Below the pieces are notes generated by a model. The model made no database searches and was not told the DNA's origin. It was given only the letters and a program-made list of their open reading frames with translations. From contig NC_132911.1 in assembly GCF_047675955.1 (NCBI RefSeq), positions 22,962,565-23,026,564 on the forward strand: DNA of 64,000 nucleotides. The letters run 5' to 3'. The stretch's first letter is position 1. Each line of letters opens with the position of its first letter. Both the position numbers and the translations under genes were made by a program. This stretch comes from Chlorocebus sabaeus. Taxonomy: Eukaryota > Chordata > Mammalia > Primates > Cercopithecidae. This document shows, in pieces, positions 1-12,500 of this stretch.

Positions 1-29
1 CTGTTTCATGTGGCCGGAGGCCGTCATAC

Positions 30-625
30 TGGACAGTGCAGCTCTAGAGTACAGACTGGAGCCAGGCTGCCTGCGTTCAAATCCCAGCCCCACCACTGGC
101 TAGCTGGGTACCTTGGACGAGTTATGTGCCCTTTCCACATCTGTTTCTCCACCTGTAAAGTGAAGGTAATCAAAGCACCTCCTCTTGTCATTTTGGGGAT
201 TGACACGGTTAGGCTTTGTGTCCCCACCCAAATCTCATCTTGAATTATAATCCCCACAATCCCTGGGAGAGACCAGGTGGGGGTAATTGAATCATGAGAC
301 TGGTTCCCCTCCGTGCTGTTCTCGTGATAGTGTTCTCACGAGATCTGATGATTTTATTAGTGTTTGGTAGTTCCTTCTGCGTTCATTCTCTCCTGCCACC
401 TGCCAAGGTGTCTTGGTTCCCTCTTCACCTTCCGCCATGATTGTAAGTTTCCTGACACCTCCCCAGCCATGCTGATCTGTGAGTCAATTAAACCTCTTTC
501 TTTTATCAATTACCACATCTTGGGAATTCTTTATAGCAGTGTGAAAACAGACTAATACAGGGATTATGTAAGCTAACAAAGAGCTAGAACAGTGCCTGGC
601 ATGTAATAAGCTATCATTCTGTTAT
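30..625 (+). repeat. MIR SINE interrupted by the THE1 LTR
   Basis: Left part: GGAGCCAGGCTGCCTGCGTT, CAAATCCCAGCCCCACCACT and CATCTGTTTCTCCACC. Right part after the LTR: GAGCTAGAACAGTGCCTGGC and ATGTAATAAGC. Together they follow the MIR consensus order. Confidence 0.8.
201..559 (+). mobile_element. THE1-type MaLR solo LTR
   Basis: TGACACGGTTAGGCTTTGTG at the start and ACAGACTAATACA at the end. Between them are CACCCAAATCTCATCTTGAA and TGTTCTCGTGATAGTG. It is flanked by a 5-bp duplication GGGAT (196-200, 560-564), as expected for a retroviral-type LTR. It has no coding capacity. Confidence 0.92.
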
Positions 626-2571
626 GATGATGGTTCTGCACAAGAAGCACCTTCTTTCCCTCCAATAATCAAGCAGGTGGTGCCATGTTTCCTGCCCCCA
701 TCCCTGGGGTCAGACTGTAGAGTTTAGTATGCTCTCTCCTCAGTTCTCAGCCTGGTCATTCCCCCTCGCTTTAAGGATCCTGCCTTGTTCATTCATTCCA
801 CAGATATTTATTGAATGTCTACCACATGTCAGATCCTGTGCCTGGCGATACAACATGAAAACAGACAGACAAAAACCCCCTGCCTCCTGGATCACGTTCT
901 AGTAGGTTAGTAGGGAGAGTCTTACATGGAATGTAATGAACAGAGTGTGCTACATCTAAGGTCATAAGCATCATGCGGGGAAAGTGAAGCAGGGTGAGGG
1001 GGATGGAAAGTCCTCAGAGGGCCCTGAGGCCAGGGTGGCTGGAGTGGAGAGTTGCAGAGAAATGAGGACTGTGGTCAGAGAGGTGTGGAGTGGGAGGCCA
1101 CAGTGCAGGGCTGTCTAGGCCATTATAAATACTTCGGTTCTTCCTGAGTCAAATACAGAGCGGAGCGGAGGGCTTTTGCCTAACAACTTCAAGGTCTGAA
1201 TCACACCTTATCAGGCTGCCGTGCTGAAAACAGCCTGGTTTGGGTTGGGGTGGGGTAATCAATCATCCTCCCTGGCCCTGAACTGAGGGGCTCACTGGGA
1301 TGTGAGGTACCCTAAAACAAGATCAGTTTTATCTTTTGTCCTCCTTTCATAAATAATCTGTGTCCCCATAATGTCCATTTTAATGTATTTGAGTCAAAAT
1401 ATGCACATCCTCATAGGACAGTGTCGTGTGCCCCACATTAACATAATGGCATTATGCAACAATTCTCATGTCTTGCTTTCAGTATTCAATACTATTTTTA
1501 AAAGTCACCTGCTTGCTATCCATAGGTCTAGGTCTGTCTCTCAGGACTATAGTGTATTCCAGGGCACTCACCTGCCGCCTTTGACTTGTCCAAGACCTTG
1601 CTTGCCTCCAACAACGCAGTCACTCAAAATCATTGCAAGGGTATCCTTCCGTAAGTCCATTTATGGACCCAGGTAGAAATCTCTCCGGAGAGCCACGTGC
1701 GAGTGGCTCTCTGAATCACAGGGCGCACATGCTACTAACTTTTAAGCTGCCAGTTCCCCTTCTGGGGTATGCATTGCAGTTTGCACCAGCACCAGCAATA
1801 TTGAAGCCTGGGCCCCGCATCACTGCCAGCACTTGAAGTCTGGCAATTCTGAGGGGCATAAGGTAGTGGCTCTTAATTTACATTTGCATTTCTTCAGCTC
1901 TCTTAGTTTATCTCTTGTTCACCATTTGGGCTTCCCCTGCTGTGAATCACCTATTAATATCCATGGCCGGTTTTTTCTTTTGGATTTCCTTTTTCTTGCT
2001 GTTTTGCAAGAAACTTTGTACATTTTAATCCCTTTTCAATTTTAGTGACTGCAAATACCTTCTTAGTCTGCCATCTGTTAGCTTTGATGAACAGAAAGCC
2101 TTACTTTAGATGTAGTCAAATCCATCCTTTCTCCCTTACATTTGGTGCTTCTTGTGAGGTTTAAAAAGTGACTTTTAAGGACAACTTAGAATGAAAAACA
2201 ATCTGAAGCTATGTTTAGAATAAAATAAATATGCAGGAATTATTTTCTGTAAGCAGGGCTTCAGAAAATATCAATCTTACTTTGCCTCTATTATTACTAC
2301 CTAATTCTGGGCTTTCTTTTTCCTTTCTGTCAAGCCTGAACAGGTTACGAAGAAAGGAAACCACCTGAGGTAAATTTGGTTTTCCTAAGTTTTTCTAAAT
2401 ACAGCTTTAAAATGCAACACTCCCTTAACAAACTTTGGTGGAGGGAAGAAGTGAACAGAGGACTGAGACTCAGAGGCCTGGGTTCCATCCCGCCCTTCCT
2501 GGCACATTGCATATGGTTTTAAAACCACACAACTCCACACATCTGGAAAGAACAGCAAAGATCAAGAATTT
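626..2571. other. intergenic, no gene seen
   Basis: Downstream of ENTPD4. 784-850 resembles an L2/MIR end (ATATTTATTGAATGTC). 1371-2045 has open frames on the plus strand that match no family I know. No promoter or RNA gene is recognised. Confidence 0.6.
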
Positions 2572-2618
2572 TATATATATAAATATATATATATATTTTT
2601 AAATATATATATATATAT
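2572..2618. repeat. (TA)n microsatellite
   Basis: Two AT-dinucleotide runs separated by a short T/A tract, abutting the poly-T of the adjacent Alu. Confidence 0.95.
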
Positions 2619-2905
2619 ATTTTTTGAGACAGAGTCTCGCTCTGTTGCTTAGGCTAGAGGGCAGTGGCACAATCTCGGCTCACTGCAAACTCCGCCTCCT
2701 GGGCTCAAGCAATTCTCCTGCCTCAGCCTCCTGAGTAGCTGGGATTACAGGCGCCCACCACCTTGCCCAGCTAATTTTTGTATTTTTAGTAGAGACAGGG
2801 TTTCACTATGTTGGCCAGGCTGGTCTCAAACTCCTGACCTTGTGATCCGCCTGCCTTGGCCTCCTAAAGTGCAGGGACTACAGGTGTTAGCCACCATGCC
2901 CGGCC
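2619..2905 (-). mobile_element. Alu (AluS-like), antisense
   Basis: TTTTTGAGACAGAGTCTCGC at the start to ATGCCCGGCC at the end. No clear target-site duplication because of the TA repeat. Confidence 0.9.
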
Positions 2906-3416
2906 TAGAATAAAATATTTTTAAAAGATTTATTTCACAAATTTTAGAAACCTAAAGAGGTGATTTGTGAAAGAAACCAGATTTTCATTAGTTTACAAAT
3001 ATTTATGAAATACTATGTACTACTCGGTGTCTTCTTTATTGGGTTACAAATGTAGAAACACAGAAAGTAAACACAGGACCTGTCATGGTCCATGTTCAAG
3101 GACATTTGGGGCAGAAACAGATACACCGATGGACAACAGGGCCACGGGAGGTGGGAGAGAATTTAAACGTGTAATTTGAACTTTACAGAAAAGAGCCAGG
3201 AACTTCCGGAAAACTCTCTTGTGCTGCCATGACCAGCATCAAAGAACTTTACCAGGCTGAGGAGAGCCTGCTAAATGTCTAAGTGTTTTGAGTCTAAAAT
3301 CTGGGTATTAAAGCTTGGGCCAAGGGGGAGAAGAAGCAATCTTAGGAGAAGAAAGTGCTAAGTCTGGTCCCTTGAGTTTAAGTCTTGTATAATCACAGGC
3401 AAGAATAAGATGATTA

Positions 3417-3710
3417 GGCCTGGTGTGGTGGCTCAGGCCTGTAATCCCGGCACTTTGGGAGGCTGAGGCGGGTGGATCACGAGGTCAGGAGATCGAGACT
3501 ATCCTGGCTAACACAGTGAAACCCGTCTCTACTAAAAATACAAAAAATTAGCCGGGCGAGGTGGCGGGCGCCTGTAGTCCCAGCTACTCAGGAGCCTGAG
3601 GCAGGATGGTGTGAACCCGGGAGGCAGAGCTTGCAGTGAGCTGAGATCACGCCACTGCACTCCAGCCTGGGCGACAGAGTCAGACTCCGTCTAAAAAAAA
3701 AAAAAAAAAA
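3417..3710 (+). mobile_element. Alu (AluY-like), sense
   Basis: GGCCTGGTGTGGTGGCTCA to an 18-A tail. The target-site duplication AGAATAAGATGATTA is at 3402-3416 and 3711-3725. Confidence 0.93.
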
Positions 3711-3725
3711 AGAATAAGATGATTA

Positions 3726-5734
3726 ATATTTTCAGAACTGTCCACTTCAAACTCTGATTCTCATGAAGGCAAAAAGGGTGAAAGGTGGTATTCACACTCC
3801 CAATCAGAAGCCTGAGAGAACAGCAAGAACAGCCGGCACAGGGACCTTGTAGAAATAACACAACGAAAGACCCACACTGGGGATTCTAAAGCCGCTCCTT
3901 TGTGTTTCAATGGCCTTGCCACAGACCAGCTTTTCCCCTTCCAGTCACACAGGGGCCACTGGAATCCCAATCCCTTGACAAAACACCAGATGCCTGAGAT
4001 GTTTATTTGATGACTGGATGAACAGGAGGAAAAAAACTCCTTTTCCCTCCGTCTTTGGAGTTCACATATTTAAACAAGAAGCCTGTCTTTTGTGCCTGTC
4101 ACCATTGTGTTCTGTGAGGAGCTTTCAGTTCTTTACTCAGGGCAGAAATCCTTCTTAAGGCTTGGTTTTCTTGTTTGGGCCTCTTACATGAAACAGACAC
4201 AGGCTGCTGACAGAAATGTTGAAGTGGTCATGAAGTCTGGAGCCCGGATGTCGTTCACCTGCCAAACAGTGTCAAGGGTGAAAGGCAAAGATCGAAGGCC
4301 AAAGTGCCCCTCGTGTCCCCTGCAGCAGGTCTCAGTCAACCTTAATGGATCTATTAATAGAAAGAGGCAGGACTGCGCAGGGGAAGGGGGACTAGCCTGG
4401 CTAAAAGCAAAATAAAACACATCAACAGACACACTCTTCTATTGTTAGGAGGAGGTGGGATCACAGGCCCAGAGGCCCACAGGCTCCCAGACTAGGCGGG
4501 GCCGGGAAGACTCACAGGATTGCTTTTCATGCTGCCACTGATGGATGCTCCAGGCAGATCCACTCTGCCAAGGCGTGCTTTGGGATTAGCCGGGCACTCC
4601 TTTGTCTTTTCATGACTTTTCCAAAAGAAGACACTGTGACTCTGATGGAGGTGACCTGCACTTCACAAACCCTCTGTGCAAACCACTAGCGTTTCAGGAT
4701 CTCAAAAAAACCAAAAACCACCACGGGCACATGCCAATTCACAGGACAAATGGAAACAGACTGAAAACAAACAAACACAGAACCATGGCTTTTCAGACCT
4801 GTCAATACGGTTAGTGTTGGAAACCGGCACTGACTTCTCTTCCACCAAGTGGAATAAAAATTTAGATGCCTTTTGACATCTTAGATATTTTAATGTATTT
4901 ATACTCAGGCGAAAAGCCCTATAATTATTGCACTGCCTCAAAAATTATTTACGACAGTTCTATCTTAATGCTGTGTCCTGTTTCCCTAGCGGTCAACGGC
5001 TTGAGCACCCCCCTTGAGCTCACTTTGCTGGCTCTGTTCTCTCATTTTGTTTTGCGCTTCCCTCTCCCCTCCAGCGTGTCTCAGGCCTTTATTTTTGTTG
5101 GTCCTAACAGCTGGTCCCCTTCCCTTCCCATCTGTCTCTGTCATCTATTTTCAGGTTATGGCTCAGGCCCACCTTCCTCCTCCAGGAGAACATCTATGTA
5201 TTCTCCAACGACTGAGAAACATGCTCAGCGTCTAATTTCATCTTCCATATCTGTAACGCGTAACATTAATAAAGACAGTCATAATTTTCTGGAAATAAGC
5301 CAAAGGTTCTAAGCTTAGATCGAACTGCAAAACGGTGTAACACAAAGTCAGCATTTGCTGTTACTATTAAATATATAAGAGTTGGTTCATTTCATTTCTT
5401 TTCCTTGTCTACACACAAGTAGGTCCTTAAAATGATGACCTTATAAACAGTCATCTCAGAGTGGCAATGATTGTTGGTAAATGGCTTAACGTTGTGGGTT
5501 GGTCACTACTTATGAAATATCCGGTTTCTGAGCTGCAGAGTGTGTGGATGCCCTCTCCACAACCCCACACAATTGTGATTCACTGTATGCACACCCAACA
5601 CAACACATGCAAAGAGTGTGTGTCAGACTCAGACAACGTATTTCACTGAATCTGGACTCAAGTTCAACTCATCGTTCTAATGAGTAAGAAGATTCAAAGA
5701 TGACAAGGAAACAAGCCCACACAGTCTACGGGCC
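3726..5734. other. intergenic, unique sequence
   Basis: No Alu or L1. Plus-strand open frames at 4092-4415 and 4866-5312 lack recognisable domains, and their start contexts and codon use give no support. Nothing else seen. Confidence 0.6.
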
Positions 5735-8700
5735 ATGGGATGATGAACTTTCATTTTATTGATTTTTCAATACCTAAGTGTGGCAATGTAAGGCTGCCAC
5801 ATACAGCAAGTGACATGACACCACAAGGACCTTCTGAGAGAATTATTCTTACTTTGGATGGAAGACATCACTTAAACAAAAAACATTTAAAGATGCTCCC
5901 TTCCTTTTTATAATTCCTAACTGTAAAACAGAATTTTAGTACAGAACAAAAAAATTCTCCTTGGTTGGTCACATCATTAATTATTGAAAGGGAAACTTAG
6001 TATCAAAAGAAACAAAACACTGAAATAAATAACTAAGTAATTTACTGAAAGGTAGTTTTGCTGCATTGCACACAACCGACTGCACAGAATTCTAAAGCTG
6101 ATTTTTTTCCTTAAAGGATGGAAAACTCATTTGCCATTTTTAGTTTCTTGCTAAGTGATACATACTCCTCTTAAGGAAAACTACTCTGTATAGGCCTGAG
6201 TTTAAAATGTAAATATCTGTTTATCCAGAGTTAATCTAGAGTACACAGGTGTGGAAAACTGGTGGTGAAAACAGGGACCTACCCAGCCTTCAGGGCAGCT
6301 GGGCAGCGGCCCCATGTCACTGGCCTCAGCCACCAGCAGTGCCTTCACTCTGCCCAGGTCAGAAAGCACTGCCTAGAGCTGGAGCTTAGGATGAACATGG
6401 GCAAAAAGCACTGGTACAATTCCATGTATTTCTCTTCTACTGTAATGTCCCCAGAGGGATTGTGAAATCTCTGAGAACATCCCTTGTAGGAGGTTTAAAA
6501 ATGAGAAGCCTATGATACGGCTATGGAACATAAGCACTTACTGCTGGCATGTTTCTATCAAGATTGAATACGATGCTTTTCCTTGATAAAGCTTTGGGCA
6601 AGTTCCTCGTCCAATTTCTTCTGTTACAAGTACACAGAGTTTACTGCCTTCTTGGTCAGCTCTTGATATGAATTCTTCTCTAGAATTAAGCTCCTCCCTG
6701 GCTTGTCTCTCACCCACCCCATATCTCTTAGAGAAAGCACCTGGCTGTCTTCACCTACGCGAGACCTTCTCTGGAATGTGATTTGCTGCGACTGCAGACA
6801 TCTCCACACAGCATAATGAAATCCCTTCAGTGGTCTCTTTTTAAACAATTTTGGGTGAGGGGCAGGTCTCTTGGTTTGTTTGAAAACTCATCTTGAAAAT
6901 AATCTAGACAGAAAAATGCTAAGTGAAACTCTGGTGCATAAACAAATATTTTAAGATTGAAGTTTGGTTACTTCTCTTGTCCACCTTTTTGTTCCCACAA
7001 ATGGAAACTACATTCCTGATTTAAGAGGGTGCTGCTGTCTGTATCCTTTTTTGAACTGCATTGTTCTCAAAAGGACCAGCAAATTTTTCTGCAAATATTT
7101 TAGTAAATATTCTAGGCTTTACAGGCCACACATAGTGTCTGTTGCATATTCTTCAACGTTTTTTCTCAGGTAACTGTTTAAAAATGGCAAATCCACTGCT
7201 GCCTCTCAGCTGGAGCAGCGAGGTTTTCTCAGCCCTTGTTTCAGGACCCTCAGGTATGTGACTAACTTTTATGTCCTGAGCTGGAAGGCGGGGGTCCCCT
7301 AACTCCCTGGGTGCCCATCTGCCCACTTCACCCATTTGTGGCCCCTTCTTTTCCTTCCTTCTGTCTCTGCTGTTGACCCCTAGTGGCTCCATCGCCAGCT
7401 CCCTGCAGCTCCACCAATAATCCATGGCTCCTATAGGAGGAGTCACAGGCGGGTGGCCAAGACCAATTTATTAGGTAGCCAGGACCAACTTATTAGGTAG
7501 CCAGAAGCTCACCCCCTTTCTTAACAACTTTGACCATGAAGCACAAATACGATGCAGGCAAATCTAGACAGGCAGAGTCTCCTCCAGGAGCCCGATAACC
7601 TGGACAACTACGAGACCCTGCGGCTGTACAAGGCACTGCTGGAGATGAACCGGCTCCAGCCTCTGCCCTGTGACAAGCCTCTGCCTGGGTCCCCAGGCTG
7701 CTAGTAACATGCTTTGAAATCTAGGTGGAGGGAGCCATGCCCCCACAGCTCTTGCCTCAAGGATTAGATGCATTTTTACCTTCCAGAGAGGCAGGTTAAG
7801 CCACACCTGAGGCAGTTTGAGCCACAGTTGGGACAGAATTCCCTTAGTCTTCTCTTCTGACCCTTCAGCAGAACTGCCTCTAATGCTCAGTTCACGGCAA
7901 TACAGGCCTTTTCTCTCATGTTTCTCCAAGCTCGTCCAGCCTCTGCTCAGTACCTAGTTCCAAAGCCACTTCCATATCCTCAGCTATCTGTTATAGCAAC
8001 AACCCCACTAATCTGCTACCAAGTACATGAATTTAACTGTTCTGGAGTTAGGGAACAGCACATACAGACACTTGCACAAAACAAACTCCACCTAAAAAAA
8101 CTGTATGAGAATTCCCCAAACTTCTCAACTAAATAAATAGGTGAAAAAACACGATCTCACATATGCCAATCCAATTGTCCTTTTTAGATTTTGGCTTAAA
8201 TTGTCATTTTTTTTTTCCTTCACATGTGAATTTATTTTCTGTATTGGATGCAGACTCTTCCCTTCTGGATTTACAGTGGCACTGACATTGACAGCCTCAG
8301 CCAAAGCAGTGACGAAGAGCACTCGGCAGGCTGTGTGTGGGGTCTCCCAGTATGATTAAAAGCTGAGATGACTTTTAATTAAGGAGGGTGGGGGGAGGGG
8401 AAACACCAATTGGAAGCTGGAAGAAACTGAGGCACAATTAAGCAGAAACACTGAGAAATACTGAAGAGCAAGAAGTGGGCATGTGCTCTAGTTCCAATAA
8501 AACCGAAACTGGTGAAACTAGGATTTTTCCAATTCTTTCAAAACCAAAGTGTTCTAACTGAAATATGGAATAAGGACAGTAATTACCTGCGGTCAGGAAA
8601 AGATAATAGTAACAAGGATTTTTCCAAATAAAATGAACCAGTAAATTCTGAAGTGTGTGTTTTTGAAGAACCAGTATTGCCTCCCCTCACTCTGGTTCCT

Positions 8701-9364
8701 GGAGATTTTTCATATACTCACACAAAGCTCTAGTCGATAGTTCACTATCACTTTTATAAATGGTTATCTCCTGGTGCCTATATTTCTCTGTTTTAGATAT
8801 AATGGTTTAAAAAATTTAAATTTGCAAAGAAAACAATACAGCAACTGACCTGAACAATAAATAAAAAATAAACATCACCTTCTTCAGGTTAGAGCTTTCA
8901 AGACAGAGAAAAAAGAGGATTATCATTTCAGGCAGGAAGTTTTTTGGTTCTATAAAAGCATCACTACTCAGTCCCCTCTCCACTGACAGAATGTGTCTTT
9001 CCGCCTCCCTCCGGTATCAAAGTGCATTTGTTTAAATTTAACATTCCTTAAAGAAACCCCAGAAATCTCATTTATTTTTGGCAGATACCCTGTGCAGCAA
9101 AAATCAAGTGAATTTCCCTTTTCCCCACTCCTCAGTTTAAAGCTGTACTCAAAATGGCTAAATGCAATACTTCTAGACAGCAGGGCTTACAAACAATGGA
9201 TTTTGTTTTTGTTTGGAGGAACAAAAAAGGGAAATAAAAAACAAAACCACAGGAAAATAAAGAGGAGAAACCCTGAGGCAAAAATGGCTTTTCCTTTCGA
9301 GTCTTTGAGTCTTCGTGGAGCTATGAGCCGGATCACAAGATCACAAGATCACAAGATCACAAGA
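5735..9364 (-). other. ENTPD4: probable ENTPD4 3'UTR
   Basis: About 3.6 kb of Alu-free sequence follows the stop on the minus strand. A candidate poly(A) signal (AATAAA, plus-strand TTTATT at 5755-5760) is followed by a plausible cleavage zone near 5735. Earlier AATAAA hexamers near 9072, 8229 and 7468 could give shorter forms. The extent is inferred: no transcript evidence is available, and I only broadly recall that the human 3'UTR is several kb. Confidence 0.55.
5755..5760 (-). promoter_or_regulatory. candidate distal polyadenylation signal of ENTPD4
   Basis: AATAAA on the minus strand within AAAAATCAATAAAATGAAAG. It is the last canonical hexamer before sequence I take to be intergenic. 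Confidence 0.5.
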
Positions 9365-9370
9365 TCACAA
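9331..9370. repeat. 8-bp tandem repeat (GATCACAA)x5 over the ENTPD4 stop codon
   Basis: Five perfect head-to-tail copies. On the coding strand the unit reads TTGTGATC. The first copy supplies Leu616 (TTG) and the TGA stop, and the other four lie in the 3'UTR. Confidence 0.97.
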
Positions 9371-9593
9371 GGTCCCCGCGGCGTTCTGGGTGGGAAGGCC
9401 CTCCTCCATCCAGAGAGCGACGGCTGAGCCGCTCCGGAGAGTGCGCCGGTGGATGCGCCGCAGCCGCAGCAGGTACAGCAGGATGGCCAGCAGCACCACC
9501 AGGAAGCAGCCAGAGAACAGGTAGTGGTTGTAGACAAAGGAGACGCCCCGCCAGTGGGTGTGACTGGCCCGGAAGGCCTCCTGCTGGATGTCT
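9365..9593 (-). CDS. ENTPD4: ENTPD4 exon 13 coding part (C-terminal membrane anchor and stop)
   Basis: From GGGCAG|A to TGA at 9367-9365, residues 541-616. It contains the luminal HTHWRGVSFVYNHYL, the membrane segment FSGCFLVVLLAILLYLL, and a cytosolic tail RLRRIHRRTLRSGSAVAL ending AGTL. Tail residues differ slightly from remembered human sequence. The stop codon lies inside a perfect five-copy 8-bp tandem repeat (9331-9370). Confidence 0.95.
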
Positions 9594-12500
9594 CTGCCCA
9601 TGTGAACACCAAACAACAAACAGGACAGTAAGCAAGGAAAGGGGTAGACACGGTGCACAGGGGGATGGCGGGGCCCAGGCCCCAGAGCTGTACTTCAGGA
9701 ACTGCAACCCTACCTCTGAAATGGAGAACAGAACAGCCCAATGCAGGGAACTTCTAAGTGTCAATGAGATAACACCTGAAAGTATACTCTGAAGTCTGTC
9801 ATTATAATTTGGGTAACCAAAATCAGAGGAATTTAGAAGAGTCGTGAGGCATTTGCTGATACAAAGTAGTCAACGTGTAAACAAACTGCATGCTTATGAT
9901 CAGTAACACCGACTCACTATTTTTACAGTTAACCCAGTTAAAAGGGTCGCTGAGAAATGCTCAATTAAATGAAGGGGGGGGGGAAGAGCAAATATCTATC
10001 TGGTAACTCGGGTTCATACCACAGGTCAACTGACAGCAGATCTGCAAACGTGAATGGGGAAAAATGCCCATCTTTGTTATACCCAAGCGCTGACTGAATG
10101 TAGCATTTCTTTGACCAGAAATGCAGACAACAAACTATCATTAGCGTTGGCAGCACCTGCAACTTTGTTACTAATGAAAATCACAGATCTTCCACATCAC
10201 ATTGTGGTACCACTAATGCCTCAAAATATCACTGATGCTCATTGTCTACACAAATTACAGAAAGTGCTAATTCTGCTGCCAGATCCTGTTATTTCATATG
10301 TTAATAAAGAAGAACACATATTACAGTATCACAAACTTGTTTTCTGTAATATTTTGATGAATATTATTTCAATATGATGGTTTCTTCTGTAATCCTATGT
10401 ATTTATACATGCATTTAAAAACAGTATTTGGAGAAGAGGCCTGAGTCATAAAGGTTAAGAACCCCGGAACTGACCTTTTACCAGGGTTGGGGAACAGACA
10501 GTTGAGAATAACCAAACACAGGCAGTAGGACAGGAGGGCTGTGTACTACGGGATGGGAGGGTGGGAAGGGAGGAAGCACTTGGGAGGGGGCAAGACCAAA
10601 AGCAAGCATCACTGTCCCCACAATTCTGCCGTGGCTGGCTCTCACAGCAATGCCCCAAACAGGTACAGGCCACAGCTGCCATGAGGCACTGTAACTGCAG
10701 AAAAGCATCTTTTTGATTCTTGTTACCAAATTCACAGCCCTACCTTAATGGCAGAAAGCGGGTCCTGTAGAGGATGGCTCCAAGGGTCCACTGAACCTCC
10801 TTGTCATAAACTTGCAAGGCAGTCTTTAAGCTTTTATAGTTGACAGGAAACGAGAAGCCCCTATGAAACACCTCAAACATCCAGGCCGATTTGAAGCACT
10901 GATACCTACAAACGGCAAGCACAAAGGCAAGTCAGACTGACTCACTCTGTCAAGACGGCAGGCACACAGACAATCCTTCCCTCTCCGGGCAGCCGTGGGG
11001 CAGGGGCTTCCTCAGGCCGACTCTCCCAAACCCACTGCGTGCGTTTCAAGGTTGATGTACTTGGTTCACATCCCTAGTCCCACAGCATGGAGCAGTCCAC
11101 CTGTCAAATCAACTAGTGCATGAACCCGGTCTCGGCGTAATGTCATATGTCCCTGAGACAGATTTCTTTTCCCTCTGGCATTTCACCATTCATTCCCTGA
11201 ATGAATACTGAACAGGTTCCAACCTCTTTGTACCTCAGTTGATTATAAAATGAGATGGTAGGAATGTTCTTTTCAGCTCTGATATTCTATGACTCTAAAT
11301 ATTTATTAGAGGTTTACTTTTGGCCAAGCACTGTGCTAAGCAAGTAATAAGATAAAATAATTAGTAAGATACAGTGTCTGCACTTAAGTGACTTACGATG
11401 AAAGGGGATTTTTAAAAAGCAACAGAAAAAGCGGAACATGATAAATGCATTAACAAAGTAGGATGAATTCTTGAGACTCAGAGAAAGGGATGAAGTCTGA
11501 TTGAGGGGACAGAGGAAGACTGGAAAGGGACAGCATCTGACTGGACTCTGATGTTTGGGCAGGACTTGAACAAGCAAAGGTATGAACAGGGGAATTTCAG
11601 GGGGAAGAGACAGTAAAAGTGACCAAAACAAAAAAGATATGGAATATGTCTGGGCACAAGTATTTGTCCCGTTTGAAAGGGGTCCAGGGTAGATGGGAAG
11701 AACAGTGAGTGAGGAGAAGCTGGACTGAGGCCAGGGTGTGGCCAGCCAGTGGGGCCAACACTGAATTATGGTTCTTAAGAGTGCCCTGGGCTTGATCTTC
11801 TAGTACTTACTTAAGCCTGTGAAGGTCAGCATGAGAGGCGTACAGTCCTCGGTCAAAGCGTTCCCGCAAAATGGACCACTTTGTTGCACAATAATCCTGA
11901 AAACAAATTCACCAAAATAAATCACTACTAAAGGCTTATTAAAATTCTCAATTTAAAAATGGTTTACCAAATTTATATTTGTAAAAAGCATATCCTTCCC
12001 ATTAGGAAACACACAAGCTTAACTTATACAATAAATGCAAGATATACGCAAACACTCAGGGAATACTTACTGATTGGCAAACACAATGCTTTGCCTTAAA
12101 ATTTTGTCCAGGTATTGTTCAAGAGAGCTTTGCTGTACACAACCAACCTCTCCAAAACTGTTTAGTTTCTCCCTCCATGACTGCATGGTACAGACATACA
12201 TTTTTGGAAAAGTGAAGCAGTATTTTAGCTACTTCAAACTAAATCCTGTATCTGCGGAGAACATAGTACAAGCTACTGGGAAAATCATTACAAAAGGCTT
12301 TTGTCTTTAACAGCAGGGAAAGAGATCCCACTATTTCCTGAAGTTATTTGTTATAATATTAGTAACTTTTATAGAGCATTGTGTAAGTGCATCTTCTCAA
12401 TGTAATACTTAACTCCTCGAGGTGGCTACCATCCCAACCTCTATTTAAAGGATGAAGACACTGCTGAGAGATGTGGGAGATGGACCTGGGTGTGTGACAG

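Noticed and set aside
4866..5312. 148-codon plus-strand frame
   Set aside because: No recognisable domain, no supporting promoter or splice context, intergenic location.
8993..9427. 144-codon plus-strand frame over the ENTPD4 stop region
   Set aside because: Antisense shadow of exon 13 and the 3'UTR; includes the 8-bp repeat.
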